DNA of 64,000 nt from the NCBI GenBank assembly GCA_024036415.1, contig JAMWET010003610.1, positions 349,001-413,000 of the forward strand, given 5' to 3'. The notes under the pieces were generated by a model. It was not told where the DNA came from, made no database searches, and was given only the letters and a program-made list of their open reading frames with translations. Shown one piece after another: positions 23,721 through 36,694 of the stretch. Numbering within the stretch: position 1 is the stretch's first letter; every line of letters starts with the position of its first letter. The position numbers and the translations under genes were made by a program. Origin of the DNA: Prochilodus magdalenae. Taxonomy: Eukaryota; Chordata; Actinopteri; Characiformes; Prochilodontidae.

Positions 23721-26700
23721 TTGACTGAAGCTAATAATCCTTGCTGGAAGCCAGCCAGATTTCACTGTCCATGAGTCCCCAGCAGTGAGAAAGTATGAAT
23801 CATAGTATGCTTGCAACCAACGTCTGGAGACATTGGCAGGGGCCATTTTGCTGGCATGGTTTGGATCCTTTTGTTTCCTTAGAGAGAAGGGTCACTGCAT
23901 ATCAAGCCCTGTCTGACCAGCTTTATCCTACTATGAAACATTTCTATCTGGATGAGAGTGGTCTCCTCCAGGATCACGGTGCATTATCTACAAGGCACAA
24001 GGGGTCTCTGAACAGTTTGCAGAGTATACAGTTACATATTCAGACCGATATGTTGCCCAGCCTCACCATCAGAACATGAACTGATGGAATATCTTTTGGA
24101 AGAAAAGTATACCATGCCTACAGTACAGTTACAGTGATGTACACACACAGGCACACTAAAGGTGTTATGGTGGTCAATGTCTTACGAATACCAGGATCAG
24201 ACTACATGAACTACATGAAGGGGGAATTTGACCCAATTTACCATAGTCTGCAAATTTCCCATGTTGAGCCCAAATATAAGCATCAGGAATGAGTGGCACC
24301 TGGGATGCCCCCCAACACCATAACAAAGAGTATTGCATGAATGTTTTATGTTTTGTATTTCTTGCCTAGTGTGGTATCTCATATGTTTTGTTCCTTGTTG
24401 TTGGCCAATAGGAGATAGCAGAGTGCTCTCTGGCATGCATATGTAAACATGGAGATAAGAAAGAGGAATGCTGGTGTTGCTGCTCTCAGGTGGAACAGCG
24501 AGCAACAGATCATACATATCTCAGTGACATCCACTTGGTTAACAGTGCTATAACAATAACTCCTGCTCACCAGACTATGAAGACCCTACAATGTTGTGAA
24601 TGATGGCGTCAAACGTGTAATGTTGCCACTCTCCTATCCAAGACACGGCAAGGATTTACGGCACTGTGATTGCGCAATTTGACAAAGTGACCATTGCCAA
24701 GGTTAAAGTACTATGAAGCCTCATCCCAGCGTTAAACACTTTAGACCCAATGTATTAAGCCTTTAGCTGTGTTATATATGCAAGTCTGCATGCGTGCTAC
24801 ATATGAACTGGTGTATGAATCTAAATGTGTAGTTTATTGGTGCTATGACTGTAAACCAGACATGAATATGCATTTGAGAAAGGACCGTGAAAATGTGAAG
24901 ATATTGGAAACGCAACTGATTTGCATTCCACACATATTGTCTGATTACATATACATATTCTACATCAATTATCCTCCACTTTTTAAAACCAGGCATAAAT
25001 CTGCATTAAAAACCCAAATGGCATCCTGTTGAGAGACTCTCTCTAACAAAGAGCCTCAGACATATGGAGTGTCTTAGTAAACACATTCTGAAAGAATATC
25101 TGCCATCAGAAAAGCTCTGTTAAAACAGATGTACCTAGGTGAGACGACGTAAGACTAAATAAGCTGTGTTGCATCCACGGTATGCACTCGTACATGCATC
25201 TGGCACTCATTATTGGTTCTTCTCTTACTTTGCCATCTGTCTGCATGTGGTACACGCCTCTGTAAGGCTATTCCAAACACATATACATTAATTGTATTGA
25301 TTTGTATCAAGATTAATGTGCACTGTCTTTGGCCCAGAATTCCAAAATTCATTCCTTTTTTGTATCCTAACAAAAGGAATCCACAGAAAAAGTTTTTGGT
25401 GTTGTATTACTAAAACATAGGTTTCCTGATGAGTGAGGTGCATGTCTTTTCTGGTGTAAGACACAGGGTGGATTTTTATGAAGACCAAGGGGAAATCACT
25501 GGATCAGAGAAAAATCACCTCAGTGTATCTATGCCTGTAGACCATTCTGTTTGATCTGTTTTCCTCTACTGGGCCTCATCTCGCCAGCCTTTTCCCATTC
25601 CCTGTCAGTCTGACACTTTCCTGAGAGCTCTGTGCTCTTGTTCATCGTTGTTGTGCTGGATTGGTAGTCATCAAGCAGAATGGCCACTGGCTTAGAGTAA
25701 AGAGACAGTCAGAATGACACGCTGAAGATTACTGCTCCGTCTCCATATGTCTCTCTCTCTCTCTCTAAACTAGAACATATCAGCTCCGGTCAGCACAAAG
25801 AAGAAGGGGATATTCACATCTCATGTCAGAGAAACTAGAACATCACTCGCAATGAAATTTCACTGGGACTAAAGCTGAAGGAGCATAGCAAAAAGCCACC
25901 TTGGAGTTTCTGAGTTGGCAGTGAAAAAAAATGCTGAACAAAATTATAAAGGGAAAACGTTTCGCTGACATTTTGCAGCGGTTTCCCATAAATGTGACTG
26001 CTACAGGGAAATTGTGGTATACCGTATACCATGTTTCAGTGTAGAACTGCTGTGGAACTTATTATTACATCTATCAACCTAGGAGCTATGGTAAGCTCAA
26101 AAATGAGTCACCTTGTGTGTTTAAGGTGGTAGTAACTTCAGGCTCCTAACCCTAACCCTAGAAAATGGTTCGGGAACTACTGGTCTATACCAGCACTGGA
26201 ACAATGATATTACTCTTTGCATCCACCTCCCATTTCCACCCATCAACAGAAAGCATATCTGTAGAATCACTGGTGCCCAGCATCAAGGCTATTTCCAGCT
26301 TTCCAGCACTGACCATCATTGTCATGGCTTCACTTTCCAGTGATGATGTGGGCTGTTCAAGATTGTTATCTTAATTCATTATTTACATATAGATTTAAAA
26401 AATCAGGCACTATGTTAACATTGTTTGTGAGGAGAACAAAATACTCAATAAAGCCCACATTTCAGTACAGCACACGGTGCATGGTCCTTACAGCTAAAAC
26501 ACCCATTTCACAACATGTTAATTACAGCAAATACTGTGACTAATGGTTAATTTATCTCAGGGTTTGTTTGCTAGCTTACAGAAACCTCTAAGCATCAAGA
26601 GAAGGCTACAATTCTTTGACTCTAGCAATGTATTGATTTTTTCTGCTTAGTAAATAATGATGCCATACCATCTCACTTATTCAGAGGAACTTCCATTGGG

Positions 26701-27685
26701 GATGGCAAAGTTACAAGCCTATAAACATTGGTTTATACTGATTTGATGCTCAGGAGTAGTCAAGAATGTCCTGTCTGGCAAATTTAAGCTGGAACCAAAA
26801 ATTGGATAAGAAACCAACTCCATCCTTCAATGTGGGAGCTTGTGCTGATGCCATCTACTCAATCAATCAAACACCAGAAATACACAGTTAAAAACATCAT
26901 GTCACATAATAAGAGTTTGAACACATGGTGGGAATGTCATGGTCTTTATTAGAACATATGGTCCAGGTAAATACTGGGCAGACTGCTTCAATACTTTTGG
27001 ATATGTTATTACTTAGACTAGTGTAAAAGCAGTAATTAATAATGGTAATATGAAAACTACATCCTGTAAATGGTTGTTTAAAATCTGTTGTGTGTGTTGA
27101 TGATGTAGAATGGTAGGTGGAGTGGGTGAGTAAGTAAGTGAACGAGGAAAAAAAGCATGCGAGAGGAAGAGCAGGAGAGAGAAAAATATGATGGAGCATG
27201 TAGAGAAGCAGTTGTTTGAGTAGCTTGAGAATAGCGTTAGCATTAAAAAGTGAAGTCCCTGATCGAGTCTCTTTCCCTTCATTCCTCGTTTCAACCACAC
27301 TACCCATCGCCAACTCAACCAACCCACAGCCCAAGTCTGAGTCGGACCAACGACTTCCTATCCACTTTTACACTACTATGGGACACATAAGCATTTTGTC
27401 AAAACTTATGTCTGGGTGGATGTAATGCTGGTAGCACTGCACCAGTATCGGTTATAGCATTTTGAAAGTAGTTACAGCACTTCGTCCTAACTATTTAACT
27501 GCAATGCGGGAAAAACAGAAATGAATTCAACTGATTTTCCAATAGGTGATAGATTAATATGTCATACAATAGCCACACATTCTGTTGTAGGGTCTGATGA
27601 AGTGGTCATTTTAAAGGTGTATACTTAAAAACAAAAATTTTTCCTCTGCTTTATAATAAATAACCACAATTACCCATTTAACAGT
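23721..27685. other. long unrecognised stretch
   Basis: Contains a short TC tract at about 25750-25766, the telomere-like CCTAACCCTAACCCTA at 26145-26160, and several chance open frames up to 145 codons (26897-27334, minus) that lack any domain. No gene is supported. Confidence 0.4.
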
Positions 27686-27689
27686 CTTA

Positions 27690-27850
27690 TGGTCTTCAAC
27701 CCTGGAGAGCTATCTCCCTACATAGTCTAGTTATAACTACAATTTGTCACACCTGCTCAAGGTAATTGACCTTGTCCCAAGACTCTGATTGGCTTAGAGA
27801 CCAAAAAATTGGAGTGTAGAATTAAACAAAGCTAATCTTTGTCTCTCTCA
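27690..27850. repeat. fish interspersed repeat (CAACCCTGGAGAGCTA type)
   Basis: CTTCAACCCTGGAGAGCTA, TAGTCTAGTTATAAC, CACACCTGCTCAAGGTAATT and AAGACTCTGATTGGC follow the order of a widespread short fish DNA repeat (AATCCTGGTCCTGGAGAGCTACC ... CACACCTGCTTCAGGTAATTAA). An inverse edge of the same type lies at 30885-30925. Class uncertain, probably a hAT MITE. Confidence 0.45.
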
Positions 27851-28145
27851 GGTATGAAAAAATAATCAAAAGCTCTTGTCCTCTGGCCACTAACATAAAC
27901 ATTAATAGAGTCAGCTTCTTGTGCAGACCTTTTACCTAGTAATAGCTATAAAAACAGCAAACTGCATGTCAACATAACTGGACTTCATCATTTAAGAGCG
28001 CTGTTTCAGAAAGAGCTACACTGTTAGATGTTTAAAGAGAATGTAATAAAGGGAGAGCTAATGTTTTAAACTGTATGTTTTTAAAAAATCTTATATGTTT
28101 GTAAACTTAGGTGTGTCATGATGGGGTGCAGGGCTATTAATGGAC
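27851..28145. other. nothing recognised
   Basis: No gene or familiar repeat seen. Confidence 0.35.
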
Positions 28146-28149
28146 TATT

Positions 28150-28250
28150 TCCTCAGTCAAGTCAACAGATGTTGTCACAAAGCAGGTTTACAGAATATAT
28201 TGGTGTTCAGCCCCCCCAGTGAGCAAACCAGGCTAATGACGCAGTGAATT
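28150..28250 (-). mobile_element. LINE 3' tail fragment (minus)
   Basis: CAACAGATGTTGTCACAAAG, CAGGTTTACAGAA and CCCCCCAGTGAGCA are the inverse of the 3' end of an abundant fish L2-like LINE (CTGTAAAGCTGCTTTGTGAC...). A plus-strand relative ends at 48216. Only the tail is present, as expected of 5'-truncated insertions. Confidence 0.5.
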
Positions 28251-28569
28251 CACTTAAAGCGGCAAGATGGAAGATTAGAGTGAACAGAATAAAGGATCAA
28301 TTAAAGGCTTTAATGTGTTTTCTGGAGTGAAAAATGTTTTGAGTAGCCAGTTATCCTATACAAATTGCTCTTAAAGACAATCTGTAGTGAAACACTATTA
28401 CCCCACCTCCTCATAGTCAACTTGCTTACATTATACTTCACACTAAGAATTTATTTATTAGGTTTTATATGTAATGCATGTAAATGTAACTAGTGAAACA
28501 TCTAGAGCCTTTTGACAAGGTTTGTCTTCAGCTATGCTCTTTCCTTCTCTCTCTCTTTTTTGTTTCGCA
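28251..28569. other. nothing recognised
   Basis: No feature seen. Confidence 0.35.
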
Positions 28570-29060
28570 CCACAGAGGATTGTGTGAGTAATGCAACAAA
28601 ATCAATTCGCAGGATTAGATCCAACGTTGAGCAAGCATAGCACAAATAGCAGGATATAACCCTCAGGCAAGGCACCCCAATTAATTTCTGTAATTGCTGC
28701 AACAATTAAGTCATTCACAAGGAACAATCACCATGAGGCTTTGCAGTAGGCCTTCACGAAAGAACCAGGGAATGCCATCTTTTACTCGGAAAGAAAACAG
28801 AATAACAAAATGCTTGACTAGTTAACAAATTCCACACAGAGCATAATTGGAACCAACTTTTCAGGAACTGAAAAGCAGATGGTGACCATTTTCCAGGCAC
28901 ACAGACTTCCAAAAGCTTGAAATATAACCCGCCAATTATTCTTCTTTTTGCCGAGCCTGATTTGCTGTGGTCACCCTTCGCTGAGGGAAACCAGTGAACA
29001 GGTCATGAGACAATCCACCAATTAGAGAAGGAAACACACATGCACCCAGAGACAGAATAG
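28570..29060. promoter_or_regulatory. candidate conserved non-coding element (enhancer-like)
   Basis: Long repeat-free block with CAATTAATTTCTGTAATTGC near 28678, CAACAATTAAG near 28700, GTTAACAAAT near 28821, CAATTATTCTTC near 28933 and CCACCAATTAG near 29016. The density of AATTA/ATTA cores and balanced composition fit developmental enhancers. No open frame of note. Conservation was not tested. Confidence 0.35.
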
Positions 29061-30645
29061 AGGACATAAAAGACACAACATTGCACAAATTTAACTAGAG
29101 GTGTTCCATCAGCCCTTCAGGGTTACCCGAGAAATAGCACATGCTTGGCCTATAGGGAGAAGTGTGTGGCTCGATTTCCTCTAACCTCTCCAAAACATAA
29201 AGCATCTAATCTCATCTATAAACCTTTCTCTCAGTGTCCTTGTCTGCAGCCATCTTTGCTGAACTGCTTTAACAGTGTGTTGGCTGTAAGGTTCTATTAT
29301 AGTGGCAAAATATAACACAAACTGTTGCTCAGGAGTAAAGGATGCTCGTCCTGGAGTCCGTTTGTCTCTTAGCTAGGAGATGCCCTGAGGTTCATTAGAG
29401 CTGTCTGTAGTCAAGCAAGTGTACGGAGAATGCGCAAATTGTTTGTTTAGTCTAAGTTTGCTTAAACGAGCTACCGTGGAAAACAGATCACTTCAATGCA
29501 ACAGATTCAGACTGCAAAGTACTGGGAACATCTAGGGACAACCATAATAGCTAATAGACTGGCTTTTTAGGCTGAACACAAAGTTGTAACCAAAACCTCT
29601 GAACCAATCCAACATCTTGTGAATGCAAAACATTTCTGCTTTCTAAGCTATGTTAGTATACTATGTTAGTATGGCTGCCATTGAGCATGTAGGTGTGTGT
29701 TTTAAAAGCCTCTTGCAGGTTAAAAAAAAAGCTGTTCTATTAGCTAACAGTAACATGTCACTAGTTTTCTTTTGTACTTCACATATTAAAAGAGCACAGA
29801 CACTAGAGTTATTTTAAAACTGGGTTTAGAGGGGGCATACACTTACCAAATTTCCCTGCAACCCAACACCCAAAGATTGTACTCAGGTGTGTATTTAAAG
29901 CTTATTCCTGGCCCTGACAAATAACTACTGGGCAGCCAAGGTCTCAAAATACAAGACAACAAAGGAAAAACAATGTACACACCATTTCTAAAGGTCTCTT
30001 AAAAGAAATCATAGCAATCTTGGTTTAGAGTCATAACATATGGTTGACTGTCCAGATTAAAATGCTATCCCACCACTAGACTATGTTACTGAAGCTAATC
30101 TAAAGACTTGGGAGACTGAAAAGAACAATGATAAGCTTGCCAACTGTAATGCCAGAACCAACAATTTGGTTAATTCAAAGCGCAGTTTGTCATTAACTAT
30201 ATGGCTTGCAGCATGGGGGCCAACGCTAATAGAAATCCAATCAAGCTGTCCAAACCATAGTTTAAAGCCTGACATCAGTGGGAGGAACCAGACAGTAGAG
30301 GTCTGCATAGGACTGATAGTGTCAGCCTGCAGTCCCATACGCAGGTATATAACATCCAGTATTTTACATGCTCTATTCAGAAATAAATGATCGCATTTGG
30401 CATGTGTCAGACTTGCCTTCATTTGACTTGCCTTTCTTCAGAGCACTTTCCCCAGCTGAGGCTGACTGACAGATTAAAGCTGGATCCATACTTGATGCTT
30501 TGTAAGTGGCGCAAGGGTGCAGCCAACAAAAATAACGCAACCGCAATGTCCATGCCTGCTGTCGAGGCACATGGCTGGGGAGGTCTAAAGTTTTGTAACT
30601 TGCTGTTGACCTGTGCACGGCGCTTCAAACACACACGCACACACA
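29061..30645. other. nothing recognised
   Basis: Overlapping open frames of 70-140 codons on both strands near 30.1-30.8 kb show no domain and run into the SINE; treated as chance frames. CpG is slightly raised at 30520-30630. Confidence 0.4.
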
Positions 30646-30647
30646 GT

Positions 30648-30776
30648 GGGCAGCCCTATCTAGGGCATGTGGGGAGCAGTTATAGGTTAGGTGCCTTGCT
30701 CAAGGGTACTCCAGTCGCGTCTTGTCGGTTCAGGGAATCGAGCCGGCAACCATCCAGTCCAACCCACGACTGCCCC
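30648..30776 (-). mobile_element. tRNA-derived SINE, internally shortened (minus)
   Basis: On the minus strand the copy begins GGGGCAGTCGTGG and reaches a clear box B, GGCTCGATTCC, then TACCCTTGAGCAAGGCACCT and AACTGCTCCCC, the body of a familiar fish SINE (GGGCAGTCGTGGCC... CCTTGAGCAAGGCACC). The region that should hold box A is shortened, so the copy could not be transcribed from its own promoter. Confidence 0.7.
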
Positions 30777-32855
30777 AAATTACACATGCTAATTATTGCA
30801 TGATTATTTAAATATTAAGTAAACTATTTATTCATTTGCATGAGTTTCTATATATACAATATTTGCTGCTCCGCTCCTCTCTAGGGTGGTATACCTCCAG
30901 GACCAGGATTGGGGACCCATGTTTAATCAGCATTAAACACTTCCGATGTCTGTTGCCCATGACCACCACTCTGAACAAGTCTGAGGCTTTTCTTTGAAAT
31001 TTCACATCAATGAATAAAATGAACGAGTCTGTTTACATCTTAATGGCTTAATAATGCTGATATTTGAGCAGACATATATATTTTTTTACATTCCTTTTAC
31101 TATAATCGTTTTATCTCAGTACTGTGCCACTCACTGAGACTGCCCACCGCCAGTTACCTAAAGCTCTCACTGAAATGCACTGCGATACAAACCTCATGAT
31201 TTATTCATCACACTAATGGCCTTTCCACTCTCAGGTCTTCACAGTCATTTACCTCATCAGAGGGGAAGGTGTGTGCAGTTTAACTCTGACTGAGATTTTA
31301 GCAGCGAGCAGTAAAGCGTCTGTCTGGAGCTGTCAGCCTACAGCCCGTCAGACAGACTTATGATGATGTGGCAGTTTGTGTTTGGGTTCACAGATGAAAG
31401 GCTTTTCAGTAGTTGTGAGCCTGACGGTTTCTTCCCCATCAGTCCCTGCTGGAGGAAGAGTTTTCACTCTTTCTCAGGGCTTTTCCATAGTGATTTTCCC
31501 CAGCTGCTAACACTGGAGCTCATGGGGCGGTTGCATCAGCTATATGAAAGTTCAAATATAGGGTAGCTGTGACTTCAGTGTTTAATTCAGGTGTGAGCAT
31601 CACTAAATCAAAGTGGGCTGGACTGCGTAAACTAGTTTTAATGTTGAGTAAGTGTTAATACTCGCTGAATAAACACATAGGTGTTTGAAATGCTCACACA
31701 AAAACCACAGTGCTTTGGTTAACTACGCTAAAAACACTACATGAATGCTGACTGGTTCTTGCATCGTGACCCTTGTAGAGTTGTAGATCTGAACATGAAG
31801 GCAACTGCCACAGCTCCGGTACAGAGAGAGTCAGCAGCTGCTGAAACATCTAAACTGATGCTACTGGCGTGTTGCCTTTAAGCCATGCATATGCATGGTT
31901 CTGAAGGTATGCATTAGTTAGTTGTTACTAGTTAAGACATGACTTAGAGGTGCAGTAAGCAATGCTAATCCAAAACATTTTGTCTGAGAAACAGCCAAAG
32001 GGGAGAATATTTGAGGAACAAAGACTAATGATGTGGCTTGAAATGATGAATGATGAAATAATAATAATGATGAAACTTTCAGTTTCTTTTCAGTTTCTTT
32101 TTTGAATTTTCCAATTCCAATTTAAATGGTGCTTTAGTTATATGTAATTGATGTACCATTTAAGGTAGAATGGAAAGGTTTGAACAAGAAGCTGTACAGG
32201 TAGACTGAAGTCACCTGCATGGAAGTGCTGCAGTATCAAAGATGCAAAAGAAACATTTGAACAAAAAGAGAAAATATGCTGAACCTTTTAAGTTGGAACT
32301 GCAAAAAATCTAATCAAGCAAGAAGCTAGAAAATTAGAAGCTGACTTCTCCGGCTTCAAGGCGGAATCAAATAGCAGGTAAATGGATGTGGAGGTTGTTT
32401 CACAGAACCAGTAGGTTAGTGTTGTTGTGTCTCATTTGCTAATGTTTGTGATAGCAACTGAGTAGCACCACAGCACGATTGTAGTTACTAGTTTAGTGTC
32501 CTTGTTTGCTCTAACATTACGTCATGGCATTTGGCTGTAGAACAGGCCTAAGAGTTTTGTAAAGGGTGTGGAAGGGGCACTGGATGAAAGTGGGTATTTG
32601 AAGATTGTATCAGTGAAACAAAAGTGAAGCAAATTGCCTCCATTGCCATCTGCTGGCTGCTTTGGGGGGTGTGTCAAGAAAAGCAAGCAGATTTGTTTGC
32701 CCCTTTAACCAATGTTTTTCCAATTAAGCAAGTGTAAACAGCTCACTGGTAGCACAAATCATTCCAGCCACCTTTCTCCATGGTTCATCTTTTTATTATG
32801 TCTTCGTAAGCTAACTTTTAGATTTGGATTATGGTTCAAACTGGTACAGCAGAAC
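30777..32855. other. mostly unrecognised
   Basis: CCTCCAGGACCAGGATTGGG near 30895-30914 is the inverse edge of the repeat at 27690. Otherwise no gene or familiar element. A 68-codon frame at 31360-31566 is unrecognised. Confidence 0.4.
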
Positions 32856-32859
32856 TGAC

Positions 32860-33085
32860 TCTTTTGTAAGGAAAGGCCCACCTGTTTGGAGACAGAACTT
32901 GCAGCAGGAAGCCATTCTTGCAGGCCAGTCAGAGCACAGTAGGCAAGCTGACTAATTAGAAGACACTGGACTTATCGGGAGGCGGGGCTTAAACACACAG
33001 GAGCTCTAAAAGAGCATTTCAGACAGATGTACAGTATGAGAAACATAATGAGTATAAGCAGTCCCCCTTAAAAAAGACCTGATAC
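32860..33085. repeat. fish interspersed repeat (GAGCATTTCAGACAGA type)
   Basis: GGGAGGCGGGGCTTAAACAC, CAGGAGCTCTAAAAGAGCA and TTTCAGACAGATGTACAGTATGAG match in order a non-coding repeat family common in fish, ending before a CCCCCTTA edge. Probably a DNA-element derivative; class not settled. Confidence 0.4.
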
Positions 33086-36000
33086 AATTTGAGTTGGTTA
33101 CAAGATGTCGGGTTGATGCATTTTTACAAAAACGATTTGGGCTGTTTGGGTAACCTCTAGTGTTTGTTAGCCTCATTGTTTTAAACGAAAGTAGCAAGAA
33201 TTTGTGTTTAGCTAAACGTATTCCTAACATGTAAACTGATCAATTACATCAGAGGCATGTCAAAACTTGGGTAAATTTGGTTTCTCATTATCACTCCTAT
33301 AGAATGATTGGCCATATGTGCTCCTATCCAAAACGTCAGGCAGTTTAGCTGTTAATACAGTTGAGCTGCAAGTTAACCAATCTGAGACACCTTGTTTTAA
33401 AACATTACCACATTTGAAACATTAAACGTTAAGCAGGCAGAATTCATGGATAAATGGTGATGAATAAGGGCATCCTATGTTGGCACATTAATGTTATGCC
33501 ATAATTTCTAACTATGTCTTATGTAGACAAGAATTATGCTAAAACACACAATATACAAGCGCTTGATACATATATATCACTTTGCCTCTGCTTGCGTCAC
33601 TATAGCTCAAGCAAACTACTTGTAGAGTTAATGTATGGAACAGTACTATAGGATTCCAATACAGGCTTGCAGCTTCATTGCAATGCTTTGCCTTTTGATT
33701 AGCTAAAATGGTCCTATCGATCTTTCTCTGACTGCATTTGCAACACAGAAAAGTTTTGCACTCTTAACTAAATGGCAGACAACCGGAAGGAAAGGACTGA
33801 ATGAAAGGAAAAAAGTGATGGGGTGATGAGAAGTGGGGTGGAGGAGTATGCATATCTGCCTTTTGTCCATTTCATTTTTCCAAAGGGTGCTTTGAATGAG
33901 CACCATTATCCACCACGACACGGAAATTGGATTTTCTTTGATGTGTCCTAAAAAAAACTGTTCTATTCAGTCTAGCCTCAGACACATACGTGTACACTCG
34001 AAAGTAATACTTGGACATTCAAAAGTAATTTGTAAAAGATAAAAATATCTATCAAAAGCAGACTGTCATCCAAGGATTTGTCAGCAAACTCAATTTACAT
34101 GAACAAAAGACCTTATTGGAAATCCTTTGTTACGTTAGGCTTTGGCCAAGATTATTCCACTACCTTCCTAGACTAATTGTCTTTCCAACATTTTATTCAT
34201 TTTCAGAAGACGTAACAGAAAACAAGGACATATTTAAACAGAGCAACTCTGTTCTTTGTTATGTTCAGGTGATTTGCTATGCGAGGAGCTTTGAATGGCT
34301 GTAGAGAGTCTAGCAAAGGTTCATAACAAGCCCAGTGTGTATTCAGGATGCCCTGTTTGGGCATTGGAATTGACAGCATGAAGACAGCAGGGGCTATAGA
34401 GTCAATGTGTAAAGAAAAATCTGCTTTCATTTCGCATTGATTTTATTCCACTGTAGACCATATTGTAGTCTATGATAGCTGTTGGCAAAATGAACTTATT
34501 ATCTCAATAAGCTCTTGTACTTTCTCTAACGGAATGAGCAAAGGCAAGAAAGTGAAAGCCCTCTCTGGCTCTTTAGCTTCCACTACAAATAAAGCTAAAG
34601 CAAATCTATTCCCTTTAACAAGTATAGCACAACACATTCAAGCAGCATGTTAGAACCCAAACCGAGATAACCAGTAATTACCTGGTAGGGATGTGCATGA
34701 ATGGATATCTGGTTTGGAGCAAGGTTTAAACTATTAATGTATTGCCAAAGATTTATGTTTTACAGGTTTAGGGTGATATTGCTGATATCAATGGCTAAAA
34801 ATATCAGTAACAAAAACATTACCAGCAAGTAGAGAGATACAATTTAAAACATGTATTATTGCTGCAATATAGATTAATAAAGTATTATCTTATTTATACA
34901 GCTTGCTGGTACAAACAGTGGATGCTGATAATGACTTTGCCATCTTTCAAATCTAGCTAAGAAAAAAACTAGAGCAGTTGACCTAGACACCACATCTGTC
35001 TTCTCTATCAAGACCAATATGCTTACATTAAACCCCTCGTATTTCAGAGCAGCACTGTATGATATAGCTACTACACACTTACTCACTGTTCATCTGTATA
35101 TTTTTCTTGCTTCTCTTGGTGAAGCACCTGAATAGTTTAATCATTTTTGTATTACAGATTGTATTACAGTGTTCCAAGTACATGAACACCCTTGTTTATT
35201 TCTGTTATCTAGCGGAAAAATCACAAGCTATCAGGCTGCAGAGGAATCAAAACAAAGATTTTTTTGAATTTCCACAGTGCACTGGTCTTTCTTTGTCAGA
35301 TTTCCAATGTACTGGCACACCTATGTTTGTGCTAATAATACTGTATGCTGCCAGTGTTTGTTTTTTGCTTTGACTTGTTAGCTAGCAATAAAGCCGTACC
35401 ACATCTGTCTTCTCAGTCATGTTCTAAATGATGTGTCCTTGACAACATGCTCACGGCACAGTGAAATATACATACTTCCACACATGAGCTAAACTGTGAT
35501 ATTATATATTAAGCATCTGCAAGATTTTATAGCAGTGCAGTCGACACTCCTTACACAGTTTACACTGGGGGTGGATTTCTACAGTGCAGGGGGAAATTGC
35601 AAACATTTATAAAAGATAAAATATCAAACTAGTTTTTGCTTTGACTTTGTACCTAAACAGTTTAAACTCACCTTTCTCACATAAGAGCACTAATAAAAAT
35701 TGTGACTATGGTTTGGGTGGGGCTAAAAGGGGCTAAAAGTGGTCATGGACTGGAAAATAAAAACTACTTTTATGAATTCTGTATGTTATGGGCTTGTAAT
35801 TCACCACTTACAACTAATCTTCACATTTGACAATTTTCATATTTGATATCCGATATGCAGATATGTGACTCTGAACAGCCACATCATAAGTCATGCAACT
35901 TTTCATGCATAAGCAGATGAGAATGAAAGATGGACAACAAAAGTGAGGGAGAGTTTCAGCAACAGGTTAGTGAGGTAACAGTCCTCATTAATATTTGGAA

Positions 36001-36150
36001 TGATCTATCTGTACAAACTAAATAAGAGGGCACTTGTTTTAACAGTTCTGTGTTCAAATAGACTTCAAAATGAACTGGCCGAATGTGGCTACAGGACAAC
36101 AAAACAGCAGTGCCAAGGAAAAGTTAGAAAGACTAAAAGTAAAATTTAAA
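33086..36150. other. nothing recognised
   Basis: No gene, RNA or familiar repeat in about 3 kb. The short frames here have no domains. Confidence 0.4.
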
Positions 36151-36154
36151 AGGG

Positions 36155-36277
36155 ACCAAGGATGCAAACGAAGGGTGCAAACCAAGGGCACAAACCAATG
36201 GTGCAAGCCAAGGGTGCAAACCAAGGATGCAAACCAAGGGCGCAACCAAGTATGCAAGCCAAAGACGCAAACCAAGA
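36155..36277. repeat. 13-bp minisatellite, about 9.5 units
   Basis: Tandem units of ACCAAGGGTGCAA with one or two changes each; one unit (near 36243) has lost a base. On the minus strand the unit lacks stop codons in any frame, so all three frames stay open and encode the same period of 13 residues (LVCTLGLHPW-like). The frames are by-products of the repeat, not genes. Confidence 0.9.
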
Positions 36278-36295
36278 AGTATCGATTTCCGCATA

Positions 36296-36694
36296 GCATG
36301 CCTTAAGAGGCAGTCTGGAACTCTGCTGTGAGTAATACAACAGATTATATTTTTAATAATTAAGAAAATAAAAATTATGCGCGTCTGCACTTTTAAGTTA
36401 GCAAAGTACACTGTTTTGAGGCTAAGCTGCTGTAGCTCCAGACACATTTATTTCTCTTACAGTTGACCAGGGCAGGTCTAGCACAACAGAATACCAAAAA
36501 ATGTACTTGTGGCAAAGGTGACCATGTCACATTATGGTGCTATGTCTAAACTCACTAAGTGCTTTACTACTGCCAGTGTCTTACATGTCTATGTAGTTAA
36601 TGTTACACACCTATTAGTAATGGATGCTGCTTGAACAACTAAACTTAATAATTAGGGGTGTCCATGTCTTTTTTAAGCTTTGGCCATATGATGC
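36296..36694 (-). mobile_element. Tc1-like transposon relic (family T1, N-terminal end, minus)
   Basis: Segments GAGGCAGTCTGGAACTCTG (36308-36326), GAGGCTAAGCTGCTGTAGCTCC (36418-36439), CAGTTGACCAGGGCAGGTCTAG near 36461, and the end GGGGTGTCC / GCTTTGGCCATATGATG (36655-36690) follow the reverse orientation of the same family as 17353-18500. An AT-rich insertion of about 60 bases (about 36335-36395) interrupts it. Only the N-terminal third and its terminal repeat survive. It abuts the minisatellite. Confidence 0.6.

Noticed and set aside
24197..24570. Two overlapping minus-strand frames (106 and 63 codons) as a coding exon
   Set aside because: No domain, competing frames in the same place and no convincing splice sites.
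26145..26160. Telomere-like TAACCC repeats as a chromosome-fusion scar
   Set aside because: Fewer than three units; chance or slippage is enough.
26897..27334. 145-codon minus-strand open frame
   Set aside because: Low-complexity Ser/Thr/Tyr-rich product without domain, and a second frame of similar length overlaps it; no splice or promoter context.
30387..30803. 138-codon plus-strand frame
   Set aside because: Its C-terminal third is antisense SINE and the rest has no domain; other frames overlap on both strands.
36054..36447. Four periodic open frames with Trp/Cys/Leu/His repeats
   Set aside because: Produced by the 13-bp minisatellite; all three minus frames are open simultaneously, so none is evidence of a gene.
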